DNA of 64,000 nt from Rotaria socialis (GCA_905331475.1 CAJNYU010001130.1:31287-95286), one strand, 5' to 3'. Shown: positions 1 through 12,034, counted from the stretch's first letter. Made by a program: numbers and translations. The notes: generated from the sequence alone by a model not told the origin.

Positions 1-118
1 TCACATGTCAGAATACTGTAAGATGTTAATTATAGAGACAAAAAATCACGATAGAACGAAAGCAAAGAAGTACTGTATTCGCAATTATATTAAAAAACAA
101 AAAAATGAATTCGCTTAC

Positions 119-257
119 ATTTCTGACCATCATCATCTTCATGGAATTGTAAACTTGTAATTCCACCTTTTTCTTTGAAAATATCATGTGATGGATATAC
201 GCTTTCAATAAGTCTTCTTTTACTTTCCGTTCTTTCGTTATCGCCAACATCGGTCAT
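119..257 (-). CDS. Candidate first coding exon of an unknown gene, truncated by the left window edge
   Basis: An ATG at 255-257 opens a 46-codon frame (MTDVGDNERTESK... with acidic HEDDDGQK near the end) that runs straight to a good donor, GTAAGC, at 118-113. The overlapping frame that starts at 250 gives a Met/Lys-rich product that is less protein-like. I do not recognise the product. It is hydrophilic with no signal peptide, so probably an intracellular N-terminus. The rest of the gene would lie left of position 1 or in the first 110 bases after an intron. The upstream A/T-rich sequence has no obvious TATA box. The identity is unknown; the exon call rests only on the start, open frame and donor. 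Confidence 0.4.
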
Positions 258-2220
258 ATTGATAATAGATAAGAAGAGTGGTGTTTGTTTTTTTAAATAA
301 AATAAAAAATTATATCAAGAATCGATTTGTTGTTTTTCAACAAAGTAGATGTGTATCAATTAGATCTACAAAATATGAATCATAGAAAATGAATGAATTG
401 CAAGATTCTTTTTTTGTTCTTCGTTTCTTTTTTTTCGTTCTATACCAAGTACTTTGGAGAAACTTAAAAAAACATCGCCTTTATGTTTTAAGGTTATGTA
501 AAATACTGCTTATATAATCATCAAAATATGCTTACAACAGAAATAATATGCTTCTTGAGTAATGCGATAATATGCTGACTATGGAGTTATGTAATGAAAA
601 TAGTTATATTGAATATTTTGTCTGCCTAAATATACAATGAAATCCTACATATTTTATTTCTATTAAAAACATAGAAATAAGTAAGAAAACACTGGACAAT
701 ATCTCATATTTATGTTCGTCAGTTTAAAAGAAGATTAGAAGAAGCGACGTGTCAGAGGAGCATACGCTTCGATCACGATACTGAAAGAAACTAGCACGAA
801 GGTTGGGATGCAAAAGTAGAGGAATATAAACGGTGAAATTCAACCAAGAAAAAAGAACTATCAGTTTACTACTGTGACATAACGGATTATTTAGTATTAT
901 CAGTCATACATTTGTTTTCTATAAAAACACATTTGATACTTATTCGAATGATTTACTGTCAGGTATAGTGTTGTAACTGTATAATTAATGAACATGAAAT
1001 ACTGAATTATCTTTTGTTCTTTAGATTGAAATATCATTTATCATCTAACATGAATTTATCGATGTCATTGACAGATTGATTTTGATCAAACTATTTAAAA
1101 AAATAAAAAAACAAAGTGAAGATACCTTTTCACTTTTTGAAGCACACATAACACTCGGATTTAAATCCGAGGTTTTCGCATTTATTCTATAAGACATATA
1201 TCTCATCAAGATACATCCATTGTCACTAAATTGCAAGGAGATAATACAGGCGTGCTAAGTTAGAATGAACCACACTGTATGCGACCCTATCCGGTGACCA
1301 CTGACTCTACTCTCAGAGTGATATAATATCATTAGAAATTACAGAAATTGAGTTCAGATTCGCGTCTAGGTTGGAAGACCGGGTATGACGAGTTACTTTT
1401 GAATGGATTTGCGTTTGTATCTAGCGGGATTACGATCGTAAGCAACCTCATGAATCTATAAGAGATATATGATAGATACACCCATCAGTATTTTCCTAAT
1501 AAATCACCAATATTAATAGCTGTCGAGTTCGGGTTTTTACTTTTCGATAACCTTTTTGCCTAGCTACAAAATCAGGCATTTGGAAAACCCCAAAACTACT
1601 GGTCATCAGAGACATATCTAGACAATTTGGTTTCTGGACGCAGTTTTTATGCATTTTGAGATCTCTTTCAGGCAGTGTTTCGTTAGAAAGCTACGATTTG
1701 ATTCAAAATTAATATCAGATTCAAAATCAGTATTAAAAACTGAGTCGATTTATATATGTTGTGAATAATTCTGAGAAAAAATCCCTGTACCTCCCCCCCC
1801 CTCAGGGATGTCTGGCCAATAATGACAATTTTTTCGATAACTCAGCGATTTCTTCACGGATCCTTCTCATCTTCGATGTCGACTGAGATATTGATGAGAT
1901 CATTCTGCGTACAAAATTTCATGCCAATTGAATGAGGTTTTCAAAAGTTATCGTGTTAACGGACTGACGGACACGCTGACCGAATCTAGAGTGTACTCAC
2001 TATTTGAGTACACAAAAGACAAATAGATACCGAGCCTGTTCAACATTTGAAAAAAACTAAAATTCATCATCTATAAGAACTTGATGAGCGCTATTTGCGT
2101 GTTCTATAACGAGCATGAAAGCATGTGAGAAGTTTTTCCCTCATTCACTGCAACTCTAAGTATGGTTGATTATTCGCCCAACTTAAGCACAATAAACTAA
2201 GAAAGATTTCTAATTGTTTT
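258..2220. other. Non-coding stretch, no supported gene
   Basis: I see no exon chain on either strand. About 1,300-2,040 is less AT-rich and contains a C8 run near 1,793 and phrases such as GGACTGACGGACACGCTGACC near 1,962, which look like an old dispersed repeat, but I find no terminal repeats. A short hydrophobic open segment at about 735-840 (minus) has no convincing splice context. Confidence 0.4.
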
Positions 2221-2227
2221 TGTCGAA

Positions 2228-2238
2228 AATGAAGTGTT
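2228..2238. repeat. Target-site duplication, left copy (LINE remnant)
   Basis: AATGAAGTGTT occurs here and again at 2741-2751, exactly bracketing the LINE-derived segment. The similarity extends outward in degenerate form (TGTCG-AAAATGAAGTGTT against TGTCGGACAATGAAGTGTT), so the true duplication may be up to about 19 bp. Confidence 0.75.
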
Positions 2239-2740
2239 CATCATCATCATTCGACTGCAAATAACCTGGGTTTGCAGGCGACAACAATCTTACGCCATTC
2301 TTCCCTATTGACAGCAGTCTTCCGGATTTCTTCGATGGTTGGTGGTGTGTCGTTGTTGATCAGTCTTGCGACGTAATCAGGATAGTTTAAGCGTGGGCGA
2401 CCTCCGCACGTTGTAGGTGGATATTGTGATGGCCTTGTGATGAATTTTTGTATTTTTTGTGTTTTTATTTTTGTTTGTGTTTGTTCGGGTCGTCGATGCT
2501 TTCTCAAAGACAGGTGCCTGCCTTATCATAGGCTCGGATTTTTGTGAAATCCTCGCATGCATACGACGAGACGAAAGACTGTTGCCCGGAATGGGTTCTT
2601 CGATTATTGTTTTCGGAGTCATTGTGAAGGTCATCTCGGGTGACTAACCCTGAGATGCTTACCAGAGCCCATCTTGGCCGTCGTAAAACGACGTTTCCAT
2701 CCGACACTGCGAGGAAGTGAAGGGTTGGGTTTTGTCGGAC
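2239..2740 (-). mobile_element. Internally deleted non-LTR retrotransposon (LINE) copy
   Basis: Read on the minus strand, one frame ends with ITISTYNVR, the usual opening of the apurinic-type endonuclease domain of many LINEs. The adjacent frame then continues with GGRPRLNYPDYV and KTAVNREEWRKIV, which resembles the extreme C-terminus of LINE reverse-transcriptase proteins. The two halves meet at about 2,395-2,410, so nearly all of the endonuclease and the whole reverse transcriptase are missing. The 3' end carries an ATGATGATGATGA tail (2239-2250). The segment is bracketed by an 11-bp direct repeat, so this shortened copy was itself inserted, most likely mobilised in trans by a full-length element. 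The family within the LINEs cannot be fixed from this remnant. Confidence 0.7.
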
Positions 2741-2751
2741 AATGAAGTGTT
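2741..2751. repeat. Target-site duplication, right copy (LINE remnant)
   Basis: Second copy of AATGAAGTGTT; see the left copy at 2228-2238. Confidence 0.75.
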
Positions 2752-4216
2752 ATCAAACAAAATATCTTGAGAAGTATCAATTTTATAGTTAAACCAATCC
2801 AAATGTGTTATCTGTCTGTAACTTCAGTAAAAAGTCAACGTGACTTTCTAATCAACTCTAAAAAGCTGTTGAGTTATCCACAAATCTAACACCGGTATCA
2901 TTTTTAGAGAAAATATTTCATTGTGTAGCTATCTATTATGCCAATGCAATAAATCAATGAAATAACTACAAGAAAATTATTATTACATAATATAAAATAG
3001 ATCTAATGTTTTTCATTTGAAAATCAATTAAAGCAGATATGGAATAATCAGAAATGGAATTCTCTATATAGAACCAGAGTCAGAGTTTTCTCAAGCGATT
3101 AATATTGTAGAGTTCAGTGAACTGTATCAAATGAAACATATTAAGCACAACTCACTCAGTTTAACTATTTAATATCATGAAGTGAACTTGACAATTACAA
3201 AGACTATCCTTCTAATAGAGTCACAAGTGAATGTATGCGTATTTCTTAAGTAATAATGATTAATTTTCTTGCCCGAGGAAATACACACCACTATTTTATT
3301 CGGTATGAAATCTCAAGGACAAGAATATTTCAAAGACCTTATTTGCACACCAGGGGTTTGTGATTATTGTACGGTATACAAGATTTCTATATTCTAAAAA
3401 CATAGGCTGACTACCTTCCAGGGTTGAAAATTATTGCTCCAAAAGACAAAATCTGAATAAAACACCCTCCCAATTAAATCTTGAGAATACATACGAACTT
3501 TTAGATCCTTCGACTTTTCTAAAGGATATAATTGCAATTTTACTCTTCAATGGTAGTAGTAGAAAAACATGAAAATCAAAAAATGTTCGTCCTAGTGAAA
3601 TCTTGTATTAATAATTTAGTTCTATAGAATAGTGTTTTTGTTGGAATAGATTCACATATCTAATTGTTTTTCGAAAATTACATTCTTCATCTTTTTCTAT
3701 TCCATCATGTACCTTTCAATAAACATGATATTAATTCTCAATCTTGCAAATACAATTATTTTTATCTTTTCATTTAATATTCTTCTCATTTCTCTTAAAA
3801 CATGTGTTTAATTCAATAGCTGAAACGATTGCTGAGGAAATACGAAGTTCAACTTGCACGTAGGCTGTTTTTGCTCTCTTGAGTCAAACGTTCAATCAAT
3901 CTGAATGATCAATTCATAAATAAGATAGTGAATATATATATATATATAAGATAGGAAGTAGAACAAGACTAAGACATGAAAACTATGAACATAGATGACA
4001 CACACATAAAACTCATACAAGTGAATAGAAGAAGAAAAGGACAAAGTTTAGAACGTCGACATAGATGGATTGTAGATCAATGACATTTAGAAGTATTTGT
4101 TTCCTATCTATCGACGATAAGATGATGGTGATTGAAAGAGACGAAATAAATGTCGCTGTGGTGGTGATGAAACAAATGAATCTAAAAAAGAAAGATATGT
4201 TGATTATTTTTCTCAT
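2752..4216. other. Intergenic, with a (TA)n microsatellite near 3,933-3,948
   Basis: AT-rich sequence with no exon pattern on either strand. The end nearest 4,216 would hold the 3' untranslated region of the minus-strand secreted gene. A short TA dinucleotide run is the only structure seen. Confidence 0.4.
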
Positions 4217-7200
4217 TTATATAATTCTAACTCTTTTCTTACTCGGTGGTAATTGATTGAATGATTGAGCATATTGTTGATCAGCAACAGTTGAATCTTG
4301 ATCGTATGGTGATGCATGTATATTATTTGACATTAAACGTTGTTTATGTTTTAAACGACGGCTTCCTTTAATCGTGGATGATGGTGAAAACATTGGATAA
4401 GTCGTTGGTGTTTCTTGATACGTATTATATCTTTTAGTAACAAAAGTTATAAATACCAATAAAAATTATTATTTTTTTAATAGTATTTCTTACCTTAAAT
4501 CATTTGATGGTATACGTGGATAATAATCTTGATAACGATAATCACTAGAAATAAATGGATGAGTTGGTATTGTTTCTGATTGAGTATTCTGATTTATTTT
4601 ATACCTCGTTGGACGTATGAATGATGGACTTTCTACTCGATCGCACACTTTAGTTTCTTGATTCCAATGTAAACCAGGTGCACATGGTCGAACATGAAGT
4701 AAATCACCATCACATTGTAGAAAAGCACGAGAATTAAATGCAAATGGATAAAATCGTTCTTGATTATTAAATACACCCATACATGGATTTGGTACAGTAT
4801 CTAAATGTAAAAAAAAGGAAAAATGTGTTTGTTGCTTTTTAAGTTGCAAAAATGAATTTAATAGACGTACTATGTGTACAAGTTAAACCATAAGATTGTT
4901 GTTTGTCACAAATGCAAATATAATCTTGTTTATAATCACTTGTTACTAATGTGTGACATTGATTACCTTCACCACATGGATTAGATGCACATGATGATAC
5001 GGGTATTTCACAACGTTCACCTGTCCATAGTCCCTGGCATGTACATGTAAATGTTGTTGGACTTGTTGAATGACATTCACCATTATTCATACATGGTTGT
5101 TCTTGTTCACAAATTGATTTAATGTTGATTTTTTCACATTTATCATCATCTGCATTATAAATAAAACTTGTCGGACAGTTCATTATTTCATATTTATTTT
5201 CATTTAAACATGAAATATATTTTGTTGGATCTGTTGGATGTCGAACATTGACATTTATAGATTTACCAATACAAGGTGAGGCTAAAATTAATTTATTTTA
5301 AATTAAAAAAAAACGCACATAAATAGTTCAATGATAGCATACCACCGTCGTTTTCTACAGAAAGTAATGTATTTTCATCGTCATCTGAAACGACTTGACG
5401 TTTTTTACGACTATTATCTTGCTCATCACTGTCATTATCAGATTTTGAGTTATCATTCCTATGAAAAGAGAAATAAAGAAAGATAATTTTACTTTTCAAG
5501 GAACAAAACTAATTTACGAACTTGTTATTCGGTGATGCTTTTGACGTATTGGAATCATCTTCATCTTTATCTTCATCTTCATCTTCATCTTCATCTTCAT
5601 TGGAACTATAAAGGGTTAAAATAAAATAGAATCAATTAAAAATATCATAGAACTTACGAATTTGGTTTTTCATCCTCATCTTCATCATTATCATCGTTAT
5701 TGTTAGTAGAGCCCTGTTTCTTACTACTTTGACTGATATGAGTAAGACAAAATTGCAGTAAGAAATGAAATACTTTTCGATTCGATAAAGTTACTTACGA
5801 TCCTTTTATTTTACCATAAATACCAATAGGTGGAAATTGTCCAGGAAAGCCACCATACAAGTTTGTAGCCCATGAGGAACCACCAGGAGCACCGTGCAGA
5901 GGAGGAAAACCAATATTGCCGCTAAAAAAATAAGATCATCCGTAGTTTTTGCTAGAATTGTTTTATATCATCTTGTAGAATTAAAATAATTAATATGCAC
6001 TTTACTAATGAAGCATTTTATTTAGACCATAAACTTACTTATAATGTAATCTGTCCATCAATTCTGATGTACTAAAAATTATTTCGGGTCCTTTGGCAGA
6101 CACTGATTGTCCGCCAGTCGATGATCCATCGGAAGATACTTGAGGTTGATCGAAAGGTCCAAATGATGAATCACTGAAAATAGGTGGTGGGCCAGGAACT
6201 ATGAAGAAATGAAATAAAAAATAAGATGAGAAACCATTAAGAAGATAAGTTACTGAATGTAGCTGGTATTTTCATAGGAAGAGGTGGAAGCAATGGTCCA
6301 CCAAGTGGTATTGGAAGAGATGGAAGAATGGGAGGTATGAATGGTGGTAGCTTTGGTGTTTGAGGTGGTTGCCATATTGGTGGATATATTGACGGATACA
6401 TTATCTGTTGTGGAAACGTTGGCTGAGGCATTACTGGTGATCGAACCATTGGATAATTCATTGGTGATGATGGCCACATGTATGGTGAATAATAATTTGG
6501 CATGACTGGCGGCGATACAATTGGCTTATTCAGTGGTGGTAATCGTGTATAAATTGGTGGAGGCATTGGTGGTGGTAGTGGTGGTGATAAAACTTGTTGA
6601 GGTACTGTTTGTTGGAGTGGTGGCGAAAAAATCGATCGTGACATATCGTGCGACAACGTTGGGTACCTATTAAAATTATAGGACAGAAATGTATGCATAT
6701 GTACATATATTATGTTGTATAGTGTAGGACATACTGTATTGGTCCGAATGGATAAATCATTGTAGGAGCAGATTGTGGACTAAATTGAGTAAGTATATAG
6801 GTATAGATATATTTAAATAAACGAATTATAAATAGCATACGCAGCTGGTGGTGAGGCATAAGGACCTGCAATTCCGATTGGACCTGAGAAACCTGGTAAT
6901 GGAGTATAACCTGGAGCCGGTGGGCCTAATTAAAAAAATACAAGTTGAAGATAAAATCTGATGTGACAAACGAGCACAAAACAAATTACTTACCTAAGGG
7001 TACGTTTAATCTCTTGAAATTTGGAAATGGATTATTTTCTTTTGCTATTTTTTTTAGTTGATTAAGTGAACGTTTTTCTCGTCGAGATGAATGATATGAT
7101 GGACTCTTAGGATTGTTGTTACTGTTAGACAAATCATCAGAATTATTATCATCAACTGGATCGGGAACTGTCGACCAATCACAAACATTTATGAGTGCAT

Positions 7201-9597
7201 TCCAAACAAGATCACCCGGGCATGGTTTAACAAACATGAGTCCAAATGCACATTGAATGTAACATTGTGGATAACCAGGTATTGGATAAAGTTGTGGACC
7301 ATTTATTGTGCATGGATTTTTTGTTTGTGCTTAAATAGAAAGTAGGAGAAACTCATTACAAATTTCAATGATTCAAATTATCTTACGTGGCCCACATTTA
7401 GATAGATCAAGTTTTTCTGGATAATAGTAAAGATATTCGACAGTTGATTGAAGGCCATAAGGTATACCAGTTTGTTCAAATCGGCCAGAAGCAACGTAAC
7501 TGTTACTTGATGATATTTGACCAGTATTTCTGCTATTGTTAATATTTGATGATGCAGCCACACCAGCAGCATTACTATTGCTACCGAATGATGATAATAT
7601 ACCAGCAGTATTCTTGATGCGACCAGATGATGAGGAGACACCAGCAGCATTATTGTTGCTACCAAACGATGAAGAGATACCAGCAACATTACCGGACGAT
7701 GATGAGACACCAGCGACATTACCGGACGATGATAAGACACCAGCGACATTATTGTTATTACCATAAGATGATGTGCCAGCAACATTATTATTGCTACCAA
7801 ACGATGATGAGACACCAGCAACATTACCGGACAATGATGAGAGACCAGCAGCATTATTATTATTACCATATGATGTAGCAGCAGCATTATTGTTGCTACC
7901 AAACGATGAAGAGATACCAACAACATTACCGGGCAATGATGAGACACCAGCAGCATTATTATTATTGCCATAAGATGATGTGCCAGCAAATTCGATAGTT
8001 TTAGCTTCAGATGATTCAACAGCAGAGTTGCCAATCTTACCAGCTGGTGATGAATCGGCAGATGCTATGATATTACTACCGAATGATCCAGCAACATAGT
8101 TATTATTATTACCAGACGATGACAAGCCTCCGATTGTCCATTGTTGATTATATGTGCCATCTTGATTTAAATTTGACAATTCGGATACAGTTGAGATTAT
8201 TTTTGGTACTGGAGTAGGTTTAATGTTTGTAGCAGAACTTTGCAAGAAAAACAAGACTATTTATCAACGAGAAACAAACAAAGCAAAATTACATACAAAT
8301 CCGAACTTGCACTTGAACTCATGCCTCCATAAGACGCATCACTATTAACGTGCTTTTGTGCAGCATTGTTAGTAGAACTACTTTGGATTACTGATGATTG
8401 CGCTGAAGAATTATCAGAATAATCAATTGAAACAAATGGTTGTGGTATTTTTTCATTTTCTGATGCACTTCGATATCTATCTTGCGTATCATTGGTAGAA
8501 CGACTTGTTTCAGCAATTCCTAGATAATTAAATATATATATATATATAAAACTATTCATTAACTGTTCAACAAGAACTACTTGGACAAAATTCTGATTTT
8601 TCTGGAAGTAGATCACAATCAATAGTTGAAATATAAGAATCACGACATCGACTTTGTATATCTATGACAGAAATGAATTTGTTAAATTCTTATGTATGAA
8701 AATAAATATTCTTACCTCTACAGAATTTAGCGCATGGCAGTATACGTTCTTTACTACATGATGGAAAAAATAATGGACATAAAAATTTTGGCATCTGTCG
8801 AAAACATCCAGAATTCAAGAGTGGTCTAAATAGCGTGAACAACTCATTTGTTTCTTGTTTTGTTGTATGACCAAAAAAGTTTGGTAACGAGAATGTTGTT
8901 TGAGGTAATGCCGAACAATGTAAAGAAAATAATGGATAAAGTGGATCCATTATACTATAGCATGAATTATCTTTACCACCACGATTTGGAGCAGGTACAG
9001 ATATCAACGAATCAATTTCTTCTGCAGCACCGCTGACAAATCAAATAACAAAAAATTAGATTCATTTTGTTTTTGAAGTAGATTAAAACTTACGCGCTAT
9101 CAGCACCATTTGTTTCAACTCTTGTCTGTTGGTTATACGTCGGTTGAACCATTTGTGAACCACTATTAAATTGTCCATAATCAACCCCATATTGTAGTAC
9201 ATTAGCTGGTTGTCCGTATCGTCCATAAGGCCAATTAGCTGAAGCACCAGGCCAATTAGCTGAAGCACCAGGCCAATTAGCTGAAGCACCAAGCCAATTA
9301 GCTGAAGCACTAGGCCAATTAGCTGCAGCGCCAGGCCAATTATTACTATAAGGTTGTCCCTGGACATTTGAACCCCATTGGATAGCTAACACAATAAACA
9401 AATAGGAAAATGTATAAATTTGATTTTCACCATAAAGTATATAGTTAGTGCCTACGGTTATTATTATATTGTGCAGCAGCACTAATCGCCAATAGAAGAC
9501 ATACTAGCAGTTTCAAATGAATCTATATTATGAATATGATTTTAGAATTTTTAAATTAAAACAAACTAAAATAATAAAATTATACCTGCTTCATCAT
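4217..9597 (-). CDS. Secreted multidomain matrix protein: Frizzled-type CRD, chitin-binding and EGF modules (about 17 exons)
   Basis: Exon 1 (9597-9586) encodes MMKQ and joins exon 2 (9522-9456) to give a clear signal peptide (IHLKLLVCLLLAISAAA). Then follow five ANWPGAS-type repeats (9385-9096) and a Frizzled-type cysteine-rich domain (about 9030-8583). All ten expected cysteines are present, and its second part (QSRCRDSY...CDLLPEKSEFC) is on its own exon. Next come a Ser/Asn/Gly repeat region (8510-7390), a chitin-binding CBM14-like module with peritrophin spacing C-X15-C-X3-C-X9-C-X12-C (7330-7160), a Pro-rich segment (6930-6060), an acidic segment (5735-5340), a second and partly degenerate CBM14, two EGF modules (5140-4880), a third CBM14 (4800-4640) and a basic tail ending at TAA 4217. 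RREKR near 7,080 and RKKR near 5,400 are furin-like sites that would cut the product into three parts. It is likely a cuticle or matrix protein. Treating it as one gene is inferred from phase-compatible joins and the single signal peptide. Confidence 0.75.
7540..8000 (-). repeat. In-frame Ser/Gly/Asn coding repeats
   Basis: Within the secreted gene, modules such as SSYGNNNNAAG, SSSGNVAG and SSFGSNNNAAG alternate many times. The DNA is a degenerate minisatellite of about 24-36-nt units (ACCAGCAACATTACCGGAC and ACCAGCAGCATTATTATT on the plus strand). Such tracts expand and contract readily, so allele length is likely to vary. Confidence 0.8.
9230..9345 (-). repeat. 21-bp in-frame tandem repeat, about five copies (ANWPGAS)
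   Basis: GGCCAATTAGCTGAAGCACCA-type units repeat with a 21-bp period on the plus strand and encode A-N-W-P-G-A-S with single substitutions (P to L, G to S). The tract lies between the signal peptide and the Frizzled-type domain. A Trp/Pro/Ala repeat of this kind is unlike the linkers later in the protein. Confidence 0.9.
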
Positions 9598-9632
9598 GTT
9601 CAATCGAAGTCAAGCGTCGACGTCGATGATAC

Positions 9633-9641
9633 TTATAAAAA
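9633..9641 (-). promoter_or_regulatory. TATA box of the secreted matrix gene
   Basis: TTTTTATAAG on the minus strand lies about 36 nt upstream of the ATG at 9597, with TCGACGTCGACG between them. The spacing implies a very short 5' untranslated region. Confidence 0.5.
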
Positions 9642-10806
9642 TGACGGCAAATAAATCGTATTCTCTCTCTCTCGTATTCTCTTGTTTCTTACTAATGCGC
9701 TTGTTTACGTCCGATATAGATCATATCAGTGTGTTAAATGAAGTTGAACAAAGACAATAACTGGACTTTTCTAGATTCCAAATGATGGCGGGGGACGGAA
9801 TGATGATATCACTCATTGTTTCTTTATCATTCACTAGAATTAGTAAAATTGACCTCGATTGCCTTTCTTTGCTACATCTTAACATGACGATTTAAATATA
9901 TAGACATGTAGAAAAAGTGTACGAAACAAATATGTCGTCGAGTAGAAGAAAAGAAGTAAAATATGTTCGCTTTCGAATTGAATAGCCCGTCTATGAAAAG
10001 ACGAAGAGAATGTTTCTAATACACATTTATCTAATTTCTGTTCAGATAAAATACACTTTCTTGTTATCTAGTTCGAGGTGATTCTGACGTCACTTTTATT
10101 TTCAACAATAATACTAGTGCAGTCATGCTTACGTATATCACACGATACGTGTTTTCTAGTATAATAGTCTACATCTCAAAAGATTCTTTGTATTGTTCCT
10201 ATGGAAAAGTAGCGAATAGATTTCTAAGCAATGAAATTGGAATTAAATAAATACAGAAAAATATCATTTTAGTATTAAATAAAATTAACAGTAAATGCTA
10301 AATAAATATTGAAAAATAGCAAAAGTAAAAAATTTTACAAGTTAATTCTGATAATCTTTCTAGAAAAGGACGGAATACTAATGAATAATCAAATATTTGT
10401 CATGGAACATCGTTATATACGTCACTTTTCTGAGTCAGAAAATAATGAAAAACAAAGGTTTCCTTTTGTTTTTCTTGTCCGAGAGAAATTCGATCTTAAA
10501 AATGCCCACATTTTATGAAATATATAAACCTTACTATAAAAATACCATCAGCATTACGAAGTAAAACGCTATATTTTAAAATCCATTATTTTCTGACGAA
10601 AAATATGTCACTGATTTTGTAAGTGATTTTTATTCAAATCAAGAGTTTTACTTTTTCTTAATCTTCTTTCTATTTTTTCGAAAAAATTTAAAGATCTCAG
10701 TTGCTAATTATTAGTTGCAGTTTGTTAATTACTTTTACTACAGGACTAAGTAAGTATGATACAACAATTAAAATATAAAATATAATCAATTTTTCTTATT
10801 GAAAAG
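9642..10806. other. Divergent intergenic region between the matrix gene and its neighbour
   Basis: Holds a CT-rich run (9,662-9,673) and otherwise AT-rich sequence. The missing 5' exon(s) of the plus-strand EGF gene should lie here if that gene is intact, but I could not identify an ATG with a signal peptide that splices to the acceptor at 10,806. Confidence 0.4.
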
Positions 10807-11691
10807 GAGTGAATCATAGTAGTCCTATAGCTTCAAGAGCATGTCCATGTTACAATCAAGGTCTTTGTGATTCAAGTACAGGCTCGTGTGTTTGCCCATC
10901 AGGCTATGTTGGTCAACAATGTGAAAGATTAGAATGTACGATTGAAAATATTATTACTTTTTTCATTATCGTATTTCTATTGTTTGTCAAATTTAGCAAC
11001 TACCTTATGTAACAATGTTGTGTGTAAAAATTCTGGCGTTTGTAATATAATTTCACCAACTGTTTCAACTTGTTGGTGTTTGTTAGGTAGATTACAAAAA
11101 AAAACAAGATGATGCCACAGGAATATAGAGATTATTTATGAGGTAAATTTATTTGTAGGTTTTCATGGAGCCTATTGCGAACGGCAAAGCGGTACAATAA
11201 TATATTGTAAACTTTTATAAATATCTATAATTGTTTTCATGTATATTAGCTGGTTCACGTTGCGCTGGCACTCAATGTCGAAATGGTGGCATCTGTTATG
11301 AGCATTCACCTGCATCAAGTGTTTTTTCCTATTGCGCATGCCCACCAGGATTTACTGGCAGATTTTGTGAAACACGTTATTATCACTGAAATACGTGGAA
11401 AGAATTTTCTTTTTATTTACATATTTTCTTTGTTTTTTTTAGAATATTTTCGTTGTTCACAATCAGGTTTATTTGTTGATCAATATCAATGTGCTCAAGG
11501 TTCATATTTTCTTTGCGATTCTAACAGTAAAAACAAAACGATGCAATATTGTTTATATGTATAGATTTAATTTTAATTTTGTTTATTGTTTAGATAATCT
11601 CATTCAAGGTACATGTGCCAAAGGACTTCGATTTAATATCAATAAAATGTCTTGTGATCGTGCCAGTTCTGTTATTTGTGCTAATGTCTAA
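10807..11691 (+). CDS. EGF-repeat protein with C-terminal chitin-binding-like module (5' end not found)
   Basis: Six exons are readable. The first recognisable exon follows an acceptor at 10,806 and encodes an EGF module (CPCYNQGLCDSSTGSCVCPSG). It is followed by a second EGF (LCNNVVCKNSGVCNI...GFHGAYCERQ), a third ([21 protein letters not shown]...PPGFTGRFCE), and a chitin-binding-like module (FRCSQSGLFVDQYQCAQGSYF...CAKGLRFNINKMSCDRA) ending at TAA 11,689-11,691. The last modules match the gene at 12,035-13,534 exon for exon, so the two are tandem duplicates. No signal-peptide exon was found: either it lies upstream unrecognised or this copy has lost its 5' end. All visible frames are open. 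It is expected to be an extracellular protein that binds chitin or other matrix sugar. Confidence 0.65.
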
Positions 11692-12034
11692 AATAAAATA
11701 AAAAGAAGAACGTTTTAAAAAAAATGATATAAACAGGATTAAAATATCATCGTTGAAAGTATATTGTCATCATCCTTGATAGTCTGAAATTCCAAATCGT
11801 TGTTGAAGGTGATATTTGTGTGTTGTTATATTTAAATTGACAAGGAAAGAATATATTTGTTCATTTTGTCTACTATGATGTTATTGAAAAGAAATTTGTT
11901 CAACCTTGAATGATCATATCATATTTACGTAGGCGGAATGCAATAATAAAAAATATGATGAATAATTTTCATCGGTTAAATTCAGAAGGTAAAATTCGTA
12001 AGACATATCATTTTGAAAAATTAATCGAAACGCA
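11692..12034. other. Short intergenic spacer between the tandem EGF genes
   Basis: Contains AATAAAATAAAA just after the stop at 11,691 (likely poly(A) signal) and the promoter of the second copy. No other structure was seen. Confidence 0.45.

Noticed and set aside
735..840. Hydrophobic minus-strand segment resembling a membrane-protein C-terminus
   Set aside because: A stop lies just upstream in frame and no acceptor or partner exon could be found.
6250..6477. Ser/Thr/Asn-rich minus-strand frame
   Set aside because: Shadow of the Pro-rich exon of the matrix gene, which is continuous with flanking exons in another frame.
7378..8034. 218-codon minus-strand frame rich in Leu/His/Met, and plus-strand frames at 7,536-7,973
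   Set aside because: These are shifted or antisense readings of the Ser/Asn/Gly coding repeat of the secreted matrix gene.
9083..9367. Open frame with repeated LIGLVLQ units
   Set aside because: Out-of-frame reading of the 21-bp ANWPGAS repeat.
10309..10518. Plus-strand open frame upstream of the first EGF gene, considered as its signal-peptide exon
   Set aside because: Begins with TTG rather than ATG, lacks a clear hydrophobic core and offers no donor that would splice in frame to 10,807.
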